NCBI GenBank assembly: GCA_036426205.1
Contig: CM071570.1
Span: forward strand, 76,435,691 to 76,499,690
Source of the DNA: Ascaphus truei
Taxonomy: Eukaryota > Chordata > Amphibia > Anura > Ascaphidae
Length of the DNA stretch: 64,000 nucleotides
Reading direction: 5' to 3'
Both the position numbers and the translations under genes were made by a program. Shown here piece after piece: positions 35,763 to 45,700 of the stretch. Within the stretch, counting starts at the first letter, position 1, and every line of letters starts with the position of its first letter. The notes under the pieces were generated by a model. The model made no database searches. It was not told the origin of the DNA and saw only the letters and a list, made by a program, of their open reading frames with translations.

Positions 35763-36235
35763 CAACCCCGTCAAGACCACGCCAGAAGACAACACGGCGA
35801 CCAAGACAGGAGGAAAGCTTCCTCCCAGACAACCTACCCTCGCCCACTGCCGCAAGCACACCCACTCCCAGAAGCACACCCGCTCCCAGAATCCAACCTA
35901 CATACGCTTGCATCGATACGGTGCCCGACATCATCCTGCGCGAGCTACCACCGGCATTCAGGGAGAAGTATAGGGTGATGAGTGCTGGTTTACCCCAGAA
36001 GTATGGCATGTTAATTTTTAAGCACCACGTGTCCTACTTGGTGTACTGCGTGTGGGCCAAAAATATAAACTACGAAGGAAATCGCGAAAAAAGGGCGCTT
36101 CCTGAAAAAGCAGAGCGTGTCAGTGCAGAGCGAGAGAGGGAGCAGAGCGTGTGTGTGCAGAGCGAGCGAGAGGGAGCAGAGCGTGTCAGTGCAGAGCGAG
36201 AGAGGGAGCAGAGCGTGTCAGTGCAGAGCGAGTGA
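35759..36235 (+). CDS. ORF with BEN-like C-terminal segment, truncated by repeats
   Basis: Arg/Pro-rich N-terminus (TTPSRPRQKTTRRPRQEES), then LRELPPAFREKYRV and KYGMLIFKHHVSYLVYCVWA followed by KNINYEGNREKRALPEK. The last block resembles the end of BEN-type DNA-binding domains (..yxxwaxnxNydGxxxKrALPxx) from my memory of fish and amphibian proteins; not verified. After about residue 118 the frame enters a gcagagcg tandem repeat, so the native 3' end is lost. Probably part of a transposon accessory protein. Confidence 0.4.
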   Translation: MTTPSRPRQKTTRRPRQEESFLPDNLPSPTAASTPTPRSTPAPRIQPTYACIDTVPDIILRELPPAFREKYRVMSAGLPQKYGMLIFKHHVSYLVYCVWAKNINYEGNREKRALPEKAERVSAEREREQSVCVQSEREGAERVSAEREREQSVSVQSE

Positions 36236-36240
36236 GGGAG
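36108..36240 (+). repeat. Tandem repeat, approximately 32-bp unit, four copies
   Basis: Unit of type agcagagcgtgtcagtgcag + agcgagagaggg repeated four times with small changes. It replaces the end of the preceding coding sequence. Confidence 0.8.
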
Positions 36241-36425
36241 TACACTGCACACACTCTACACTGCACACACTCTACACTGCACACACTGCACACACTCTAC
36301 ACTGCACACACTGCACACACTCTATACTGCACACTGCTCCCAGCACACTGCTCCCAGCACACTGCACACACTCCCAGCACTCACTCTCACTGCACCACTG
36401 CACACACTCTACACTGCACACTGCA
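36241..36425 (+). repeat. actgcacacactct microsatellite-like array
   Basis: Irregular repeats of cactgcacacactctacactg with interspersed ctcccagcac. Non-coding. Confidence 0.8.
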
Positions 36426-36539
36426 CAAACTCCCCCCCACCCCCACCCCTGCAACTTACACCACTCTCCCCCCCACCCCCCCTGCAACTGAAACCACTCT
36501 CCCCCCTCACAAAGAAAACAGAGTCGGGCCCCCCAGCCC

Positions 36540-36695
36540 ATTCCATTTCAGCAGTCCCCCCCATATGTCAGCAGCCCCCCACCCCCCTCCTCCCATGTCA
36601 GCAGCCCCCCACCCCCCTCTTCCCATGTCAGCAGCCCCCTTCCCATGTCAGCAGCCCCGCAGCCCCCTTCCCATGTCAGCAGCCCCTGCTTAAGC
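36540..36695 (+). repeat. atgtcagcagcccc tandem repeat
   Basis: About six copies of ccatgtcagcagccccc with variable C-rich linkers. Confidence 0.8.
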
Positions 36696-36699
36696 CTCA

Positions 36700-37295
36700 C
36701 GCATGTCCTCCCTCACCTCGCGCTCCCTCTTTGCTGCGGCTCCTGCTGAAGCTTCACCAACCACCCAGGCCGCGAGACACAACCGGCTACGATGACGGCG
36801 ACAGCGAGATCACCCTCCCCGCTGTCTGTCTCTTTCGCTGCGTCACGCACCCGAGAGACCAATCAGCGGCCGGCTCGCCCAGATGACGCCGCCCCGCGTA
36901 TAACGTTAGCTGCGGCAGGGAAGCGCGAGGGATGCGCGCTCTAGCAGCAGACCCGGAACTTCCGGGTCGCGCTACACTGCTAGAGCGCGTCCCCGTGCTG
37001 GAGGAGGGAGGAGGTTAGGTTAGGTGAGAGCGCGCGCTCCTACTGGAACGCATCCTTTCCCTACCAGGGAAGGGGGGTTGAAGGGGGTCCGTCGCGGGCC
37101 GCACGGGGTGCCCCGGCGGGCCGCATGTTGTTGCAGCCCTGGTGTAGGGCTTCCGGACACCTCTTCCGTCCCTCCTCACTCCCTCCCGATCAGGCGCGCG
37201 GCGGCCATTTTTTTTTAAATTAGCGCGATCCCGTTATTAACTCAGTGGCCTCGGGGTGGACCCCGAGGACCACGCTATAACGGGGTTTACCTGTA
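36700..37295. mobile_element. GC-rich cluster with hAT-like and mariner-like ends
   Basis: High GC. ..gggccgcatgttgttgcagccctg ending at 37,141 resembles the right end of a hAT element, and ..ctataacggggtttacctgta at 37,274-37,294 matches the mariner-like end at 8,080. The opposite ends were not found, so boundaries are uncertain. Also holds an imperfect palindrome around ctagagcgcg / cgcgctctag (36,936-36,990). Confidence 0.45.
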
Positions 37296-37299
37296 TATA

Positions 37300-38600
37300 T
37301 ATATTCCCCTGTGTAAGTCACTAACATTGAAACGAAACGCGCATGGTTTCTTTTATTGGGCATGCTCCAACACCAATGTCAGTGTGACACACTGTGTTCA
37401 GTCCCTCCCCCATTACAGGGGGAACAGAGGTACATACTGTTTGCCTGTGTAGCCCTTTTTGTGAACCGGCTGACCCACCCAATATCACATTGGCCCCTCG
37501 TGGTCTAACCGGTCCCTTTCCCTGCAACACACCTGCTCTAAGGGACTACTGGTACTGCATAACCTGTGTGGCTCCAGGAGATCTGAGCCTCCGCTAGCTG
37601 GGAGCCTGGGGAAACCCTTACCCTTACTTGGTGCAGCGCCTCCACTTACCCAGGATCCCCCGTTAGGAAAGATAGCCCTGAGTAAGAAATACAATAACAC
37701 TTATAGATAAACAATACTAACTCTTTACTTAACACACATATAACACATTACATAACATAACCATAACCAGATGCTCTACCCGCATCACATCAACCCAATG
37801 TCTGGTGTACCCCACCCAGTGTCCTGTGATCACCCCACACCCAATGTCTCGTAACTCCTACGGAGGTCGTGGGTGACTGCGCAGTCACTATATTAAGCTA
37901 GGGCCCAGTTGGTGCACTTTATAAGAATGAAGATACCTTCCGAGCACTCCGATGCTCGGGACCGCCACTTTCTTCTCAAAGGGTCAGACGTCCGTCTGAT
38001 CCTTTCCAGGTACTCTGCCGGTGGACCCCAACGAGGGTCCCACCGCTCAACGGGAACTGCAACCGGACCACGGCAACACCAACCGCGTGGGAACAGCAAC
38101 CGCCGCTATCCCTATCACTAACCACTGCTAGAGCGACAGCAACCCTAACCTAGGGCCTGTCCCTGAGGAACCGCAACCTGGGATGGCTTGGGGAAAACTC
38201 CTAGGGCCTGTGGACAATAACCGCCCCCCTTCCCCTAGCTACCCAGTCTCAACTGTATCTGCTAATCCTAGCAGCCTAACACACCTGCAGCCAACATTCA
38301 GCTTACACTGTCAGCCTGCAGGGATTCACACCGTGCACACACACTGCACGCACTGCGCACAGCACATGCAGCGACACACACACCCAGACAGCTGCAATCA
38401 CACACAGCCACCCGGATCCCGCAGCAATCCCACTGCTAGCACACCGTGCCTCTTTGACAGTGCCCACAGCACTCTCCGCTGCGACACTGCCAAACCAGCA
38501 CTTCCCACACTCAAGGGTCACCTCCCTAGCTAAGGCGTCCCTCCTCAGTCTAAGGCGTCCCTCTTCAGTTACCCCCTACCCTTACCCGGGAATTGGGGCC
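37300..38600. repeat. Unclassified repeat-like sequence
   Basis: Begins with cattgaaacgaaacgcgcatgg (a fragment of the hammerhead-like core). The rest has gene-free pyrimidine-rich sequence; phrases around aacccttacc and tgcag.gcc..c recur at 37,612 and 38,618, suggesting a duplicated or LTR-like structure. No exon recognised. Confidence 0.35.
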
Positions 38601-39185
38601 TGCCTGGGGATCTAGGGAGAACCCTTACCTGATGCAGGAGCCACGCGCTCCCTGCACCCTTCCTACTCCTTCCTCTGCTCTGCCTGACTGACGCATGCAA
38701 AGCCCGGGAAATGTATCTATATTCCCGGGCTGAGCTTCCTCCAGCCCTATTGGCCGCAAGGGAGCACCTGACCTTTGTCTCCCTAAGCCTCCTGGGAGTT
38801 GTAGTTCCCAGGGGCTGCCTAAAGCATTGGGGCCGCGTGCGCACTTGCCCTGCGCATGCGCGAACCCCTAATGGCCGCCACCAACTCCCTCTACTCTGTC
38901 CTGCCCTCGCGCGATCTCTCCCTAGCCTGGGGATCCTACCGCGCGCTTGCCACCTACTGCGCATGCGCGAGCTAACGCGCAATGGCGGCGCCCTCCTCTC
39001 AAGCCGCCGAGCCGGTGGCAACGCGATCGCGGCCTTAGCGACGGCCCGATCGCGTCCCCGGCAACCGGCCTGCGCCTCGCAACGCTCTGCTCCCTGCACT
39101 GGCCCCCACCCTCTCGAAGGGCCGCCGGGTCCGTCGCAGCCTCCGGCGGCACCCGCGACCACCCGGTAAGCGCGGAGGGGGGCCA
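38600..39185. other. CpG-rich stretch
   Basis: Many CpGs, two tgcgcatgcgcg palindromes (about 38,855 and 38,960) and gcgatcgcg/cgatcgcg strings. Long open frames on both strands follow from the composition. Could be a retroelement LTR or a genuine CpG island; no first exon of ACSS1 was recognised. Confidence 0.4.
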
Positions 39186-39529
39186 GAAAGCAAAAATATA
39201 CCTCGGGGCTACACCTGCTTACATCCGTAAGCACTGGATTCTGAGCTGAGGATTCTCCCCATGGCGTTAGCAGTGCCACTGTGGTGTGTTCTAGTGTCTC
39301 CCCCACTGTGCACTCCATCTGGGTTGGCCTTGGCTAAGATCATCTGGACTCAGGACTACGCTGGTGAGACTTTACCATCATCCTTCCAAGCTGTATATGT
39401 ACAGTATATATAATATATATATACCACAATTATTAAGGTTATGGTGGGTAAAAAAAGTGACAAAAACCCTCCACAGTAAAGCATAAAGCAACTGTAAATA
39501 ATACTGTATGTTCATTTGCATGTATATCT

Positions 39530-40190
39530 TTATTTTATAGCGCCCACAGCAGTACTCGGCACTTTACAAGAGAGACAATACAGTACAGGGAATTATAGTA
39601 CAAGTGCAATAAACAAGATCGGACAATAGGAAAGGAAGTCCCTGCCCCAGAGAGCTTACAATCTAAGTGGTATGTTGGGATACTTACAGAGACAGGAGGT
39701 GAGGGAATAAGTGCAGTAGATGGCAGTGCTTGGCCACAATGTTTGGTAGGAGTGACTGTGGGTGTGGGACAGTAGCCATGAGTCCAGGCCATCCCTGTTT
39801 CAGCACAAAGGCTCAATCAGTGGCTCAGTCAAAGACCTGTGCTGAAACAAAGATATCCATAAAAGCTGGCCTGTTGGCGGCTCTTGAGGACTGAGTTTGG
39901 AGACCCCTGGTCCAGGCTATTGAAATGCTTCATTTATGAGGGGAGTTTTAAGATTTGTTGTAAAGGTGGGGAGAGAAGGTGCTTGGACTATACTGAGTGG
40001 GAGCGAGTTCCACAGGTAAGGGGCAGTGAGGGGGAAAGGTTTAAGGCGAGAGAGAGCAGTTGAGTTAAGAGGGTGAAAGGAGACAGTTATGGGCAGAGCG
40101 CAGGAGACGAGCAGGGGCATAATGAGAGATCAAAGCTGATATCAAGGGTGGAGCAGATGAGTAGAGAGCCTTAAATGGATCAGAAACTTG
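39530..40190 (-). mobile_element. LINE ORF2 C-terminus and 3' UTR
   Basis: Minus strand from 40,120: LNSTALSRLKPFPLTAPYLW, NSLPLSIVQAPSLPTFTTNL, the typical end of L2/CR1-like ORF2. Then the 3' UTR with ttagattgtaagctctctgg (complement about 39,655-39,675) and gcgctataaaataaagat (39,526-39,545). Interrupted by a 120-bp hAT-like fragment at 39,790-39,909. Confidence 0.82.
39790..39909. mobile_element. hAT-like MITE fragment in LINE
   Basis: 120 bp flanked by gtccaggc at 39,782-39,789 and 39,910-39,917. The interior (cagcacaaa..gtgctgaaacaaagatatcc, ..gagacccctg) is related to the intact MITE at 51,653-51,818. The left terminus has decayed. Confidence 0.75.
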
Positions 40191-40199
40191 ACGTATATA

Positions 40200-42345
40200 T
40201 AATTATACTCTGCTCCAGTGCTTTCCTGGCCCGAGGTGCACCCATGGCAGTAAAATCTAAGGTTATTGTGAGTGCTTTTTAAAGATTTTTTTTTTGTTAC
40301 TATTTACATACGTAAATAGGGTAGACAACATCAAGACATGAAAGTGATACCGATACAGGTATACATGGAAGCAACAGGATAAGGCGCTCCTGTCTCAGGG
40401 GCTGCTATTCATTATGCTCTGACATCTTTCCCATGCTCTGAAAGACTTGAACACCATTCAGCTTAAAATATCACAGAGCAAGAGGAAAGTTCCTCAACTG
40501 AATTTCCTAAAAAAAATACTTTTCTAAATCAACCTTTCTTCCTCTCTTGCCCTCACACAGAATTGCACACTCATTTCTTGGCAAATTAAAAAAAAAAGAA
40601 AATGTATAACCCCCATTTTATATGATCCAAGTGCAGATGCACTAACATCAATACTTAAGCGGTTTAGAGTTCATATAAAACTGATTTGAAATTGATATTA
40701 AATACCGAATTATTACGAAATGTTACCTTTGCAATTTTATGTACAATTCCAAAGTTACCAAAATGACAGCGTTTATTAATGTAATAGTATTTGAAATACG
40801 ATGCAAGCACATTCAACAGAACAGCAACATCACTGCATAATCTGTTTTACCACAGGGAACCCTGGGGTACAGTAAGACAGCACCCAGGTTGAGAAACCCT
40901 ACACTAAAGTGAGATAGCTATCTCTCGTTAATGGCCATTCAAGTGAATGGCTTTTAAAAATCGATGATGGTTATTGCAATTGGGTGAATAAAAGGCGATG
41001 ACTTCAGGCTTTTCTAGACATTTGGGTAGATTACTGTAAGTAACCTGAAGAAATAATACTCTTAATGAATTTGCTAAACAATCATACAATTATTTTCCCA
41101 TTATGGGCCAAAGGGCTGTGAGCGTTGGCAGCGGTAGCAAGTCCTTATTAATGCTTAACACTTAGGTCAGGTGGTAGCTAGTGGCGAGCAGAAAATGTTT
41201 CCTTTCTACAGGGAAAGTACAACTCATAGCATTTTCAGACCAACCTTTTGTCAGTGGAACTTCTCCTTTAATCGACCACCTATTGTTTTTCCGTCCCCGT
41301 TTTCTATCCGTCTGTCCTTTTATTCACATGTATTTGTCAGTAACACAATGTGACTTTCACAGCACATCCAGGATAATCTACTCAGTTGCCAGCAAACTTA
41401 GTACATTAAATGTACACCAAAAAGTGGAAAATAGAATGACTTAATTAAAACTCGAAGGCTTCATCTACCAGATAATCTCCACTGCATCTAATTTCTGCCA
41501 CTGATGCTTAATTCACTTACACTCTACCTATGTACTGGTTATGCATCAACCTCTGTTACAGGTCAACACACCCGATCGGACAATAGCTCCCATCCAAGTC
41601 AATAAGAGTTAACACTCGTTTGGACGTGTTAACCTGTAACAGAGATTGACGAATCTGGGAGTATATCTGGTGTTCTTTTACTTTCCTTATAGATATGTCT
41701 GATTTTACTGTAAAGGTCGGAAAACATGTGTGGTGCGTTTATAATAATATAATACCTTAATATGAGTCCGGGTATGTACAGAAATATAATCTGCAGTGTG
41801 CACCCCAAGAGTTTGTAACCATGAGAAAATTGCAATATGAATAAACAAACACAGCTGTTAGAGGAGGGCTATGTATAAATAATAGTTTTACGTTACCATT
41901 ACATTAAAAATCAGTTTTAACAGCACGCTAGTATGTCGTTATTCATGTTATTACAGTTAGAGTACGTTCCCTTATTCTTTGTACGGTGTGCGTCGTGTTC
42001 ACACATTTGAATGCATTACAAATTGCATCTACTTGCATTTGTGTTTTAGGACTGGACAGACCGTTTTGATTCATTTCTAACTCACAAAAGTGATGCATAT
42101 TTGCATGTTATTATTACATATAATTTGCACATGTTTACCGCTGACAACATGTAAACTCCCGCCCCTCCCCCCCCCCCAATAGCATCATTTTTGTATTTGC
42201 GGAAAAAAGTAGAACACATCAAAATCAGTTTTATATATTGGCGCATAAAGAGGCATGAATGTGCCACTTTTTCGTGTCAGTTTTACGTCAAAATTACTTT
42301 TAGTGAAGTTTTATTCATGGGCTTGAGAGGTCTTTTCACTTCATT
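40200..42345. other. AT-rich spacer, no gene recognised
   Basis: No exon or coding signature. Contains a short inverted repeat (41,551-41,644) and a C run (42,166-42,177). The splice-like strings checked do not flank plausible ACSS1 codons. Confidence 0.5.
41551..41644. repeat. 94-bp inverted repeat (mini-MITE or hairpin)
   Basis: Ends ctctgttacaggtcaacac (41,551-41,569) and gtgttaacctgtaacagag (41,626-41,644) are reverse complements with one mismatch. No target duplication defined. Confidence 0.65.
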
Positions 42346-42353
42346 CTCTAAAA

Positions 42354-42630
42354 CGGATGCGCAATTTTTTTCACTTACACCTCCCTGCTGGCTCTCTCCC
42401 CCCTCCTCGTGCCCCCCCCTCCTTGTGCCCCCCCCCCTTCCTTGCCATCTCTCCAGTGTTCTGACTTTACAACATCACGTTGCCATGGCAACGTGTCTTC
42501 AGAAGCCGTCTGAGCCAAGGTTAGTGACGATTACAGAGGCCTTCGCCGCTCCTCCGCATTTCATTTAAATTCCTTCGGGAAGCGCGCAGGGCCTCTTTAA
42601 CCGGCGCGCCCCCCATTTTGCGCACCACTG
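42354..42630. mobile_element. hAT MITE with 8-bp duplication
   Basis: 277 bp flanked by ctctaaaa at 42,346-42,353 and 42,631-42,638. Right end ..cgcaccactg gives reverse complement cagtggtgcgcaaaatgg; left end cggatgcgcaatttt is a decayed match. The interior has C-rich runs and catggcaacg. Confidence 0.82.
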
Positions 42631-42752
42631 CTCTAAAACATTAACATTATGTACAGTGATGTTATTGTAAGGACAGGAACCTCAAGCAAAGAACAAGAAA
42701 ATGTGTATAAAAACATCAATAAATATTCAATTATTTAAATTAACCCTGACAA

Positions 42753-45700
42753 AATAAACATGTATCCAACTCCAGGTACTAATCCCACCGCCAGAATAAA
42801 CATGTATCCAACTCCAGGTACTAGTCCCACCGCCAGAATAAACATGTATCCAACTCCAGGTACTAGTCCCACCACCAGAATAAAATGTACCAGATTCCAG
42901 GTACGCAGTCCCCACCGCCAGAATAAAACAGTATCCCAACTCCAGGTACTAGTCCCACCACCAGAATAAAAATGTATCCAATCCCAGGTACTAGTCCCCA
43001 ACCGACCAGAATATAAAAATGTATCCAAGCTCCAGGTACTAGTCCCACCGCCAGAAATAACACATGTATCCAACTCCAGGCACTAGTCCCACCGCCAGAA
43101 TAAACATGTATCCAATCCCAGGTGACTAGTCCACACCGCCGAATAAACATGTATCCAATTCCAGTACTAGTCCCACCGCCAGAATTAACTGTATCCAATC
43201 CAGGTACTAGTCCCACCGCCAGAATAAACATGTATCCAATTCCAGGGACTAGTCCCACGCCAGAATAAACATGTATCCAATCCCAGGTACTAGTCCCACC
43301 GCCAGAATAAACATGTATCCAATTCCAGGTACTAGTCCCACCGCCAGAATAAACATGTATCCAATTCCAGGTACTAGTCCTACCACAGAATAAACATGTA
43401 TCCAATTCCAGATACTAGTCCTACCACCAGAATAAACATGTATCCAATTCCAGGTACTAGTCCCACCGCCAGAATTAACATGTATCCAACTCCAGGTACT
43501 AGTCCCACCTCCAGAATAAACATGTATCCAATTCCAGGTACTAGTCCACCGCCAGAATTAACATGTATCCAAACCCAGGTACTAGTCCCACCGCCAGAAT
43601 AAAACGTATCCAATTCCAGGTACTAGTCCCACCGCCAGAATAAACATGTATCCATCCCAGGTACTAGTCCCACCGCCAGAATAAACATGTATCCAATTCC
43701 AGGTACTAGTCCCACCGCAGAATAAACATGTATCCAATTCAGGTACTAGTCCTACCACCAGAAATAAACATGTATCCAACTCCAGGTACTAGTCCCACCC
43801 CAGAATAAAACATGTATCCAATTCCAGGTACTAGTCCCACCTCCAGAATAAACATGTACCATCCCAGGTACTAGTCCCACCTCCAGAATAAACATGTATC
43901 CAACTCAGGTAATAGTCCCACCACCAGAATAAACAGTACCAATTCCAGGTACTAGTCCCACCGCCAGAATAAACATGTATCCAATCCCAGGTACTAGTCA
44001 CACCGCCAGAATAAACATGTATCAATACCCAGGTACTAGTCCCACCGCCAGATAAACATGTATCCAATTCCAGGTACTAGTCCCACCGCCAGAATAAACA
44101 TGTATCCAATCCAAGTATAATAGTCCCACAGCCCAGAATAAACATGTATCCAATTCCAGGTACTAGTCCCACCGCCAGAATAAACAGTATGCAATTCCAG
44201 GTACTAGTCCTACCACAGAATAAACATGTATCAATTCAGGTACTAGTCCACCCCAGAATAAAACAGTATCCAATTCCAGGTACTAGTCCCACGCCAGAAT
44301 AACATGTATCCAACTCCAGGTACTAGTCCCACCCCAGAATAAACATGTATCCAATTCCAGGTACTAGTCCCACCGCAGAATAAACATGTACCAAACCCAT
44401 CGGTAACTAGTCCCACCGCCAGAATAAACATGTATCCAATCCAGGTACTAGTCCCACCGCCAGAATAAACATGTATCCAATCCCAGTACTAGTCCACGCA
44501 GAATAAAACATGTATCCAATTCCAGGTACTAGTCCCACCGCCAGAATAAACATTATCCAATTCCAGGTACTAGTCCAACCACCAGAAAAAAAACATGTAT
44601 CCACTCCAGGTACTAGTCCCACCACAGAAAAACATGTATCCAATCCCAGGTACTAGTCCCCACCCAGAATAAACATGATCCAATCCAGGTACTAGTTCCA
44701 CAGCCAAGAACAGAATAAAATGATCCAATCCAGGTACTAGTCCCACCTCCCAGGAATAAAATGTATCCAACTCAGGTACTAGTCCCACCGCCAGAATAAA
44801 CATGTATCCAATTCAGGTACTAGTCCCACCGCCAGAATAAACATGTATCCAACTCCAGGTACTAGCCCACCGCCAGAAATAACATGTATCCAACTCCAGG
44901 TACTAGTTCCCAGCCAGAATATAACATGTACCAACCCCAGGTACTAATCCCACCGCCAGAATAAACACGTATCCAATTCCAGGTACTAGTCCCACCGCCA
45001 GAATAAACATGTATCCAACTCCGGTACTAGTCCCCACGCCGAATACACACGTATCCAACTCCAGGTACAAGTCCACCGCCAGAATAAAAACGTATCCAAC
45101 TCCAGGTATAATCCCACGCCAGAATAAAATGTATCCAGCTCCAGGTATAGTCCCACCGCCAGAATAAACATGTATCCAATTCCAGGTACTAGTCCTACCA
45201 CCAGAATAAACATGTATCCAGCTCCAGGTACTAGTCCCACCACCAGAATAAACATGTATCCAATCCAGGTACTAGTCCCACCACCAGAATAAACATGTAT
45301 CCAATCCAGGTACTATCCCACCGCCAGAATAACATGTATCCAAGCTCCAGGTACGTCCCACCACCAGAATAAACATGTATCCACTCCAGGTACTAGTCCC
45401 ACCGCCAGAATAAACATATACAACCCAGGTACTAGTCCCACCGCCAAAAAAACATGTATCCAACTCCAGGTACTAGTCCCACCGCCAGAATAAAAATGTA
45501 TCCAACTCCAGGTACTAGACCCACCGCCAGAATAAACATGTATCCAACTCCAGGTACTAGTCCCACCGCCAGAAAAAAACAGGTATCCAAAATCCAGGTA
45601 CTAGTCCCACCGCCAGAATAAAATGTATCCAAACTCCAGGTACTAGACCACCGCCAGAAAAACATGTATCCAACTCCAGGTACTAGTCCCACCGCCAGAA

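Noticed and set aside
35119..36009. 296-codon frame on the minus strand
   Set aside because: It is antisense to the tandem-repeat coding frame; the repeats force openness. The plus-strand frames have the better protein character.
38569..39318. 249-codon minus-strand frame in the CpG-rich block, considered as ACSS1 exon 1
   Set aside because: Arg/Ala/Gly-rich by composition, no match to the conserved synthetase start, and no phase-consistent donor identified.
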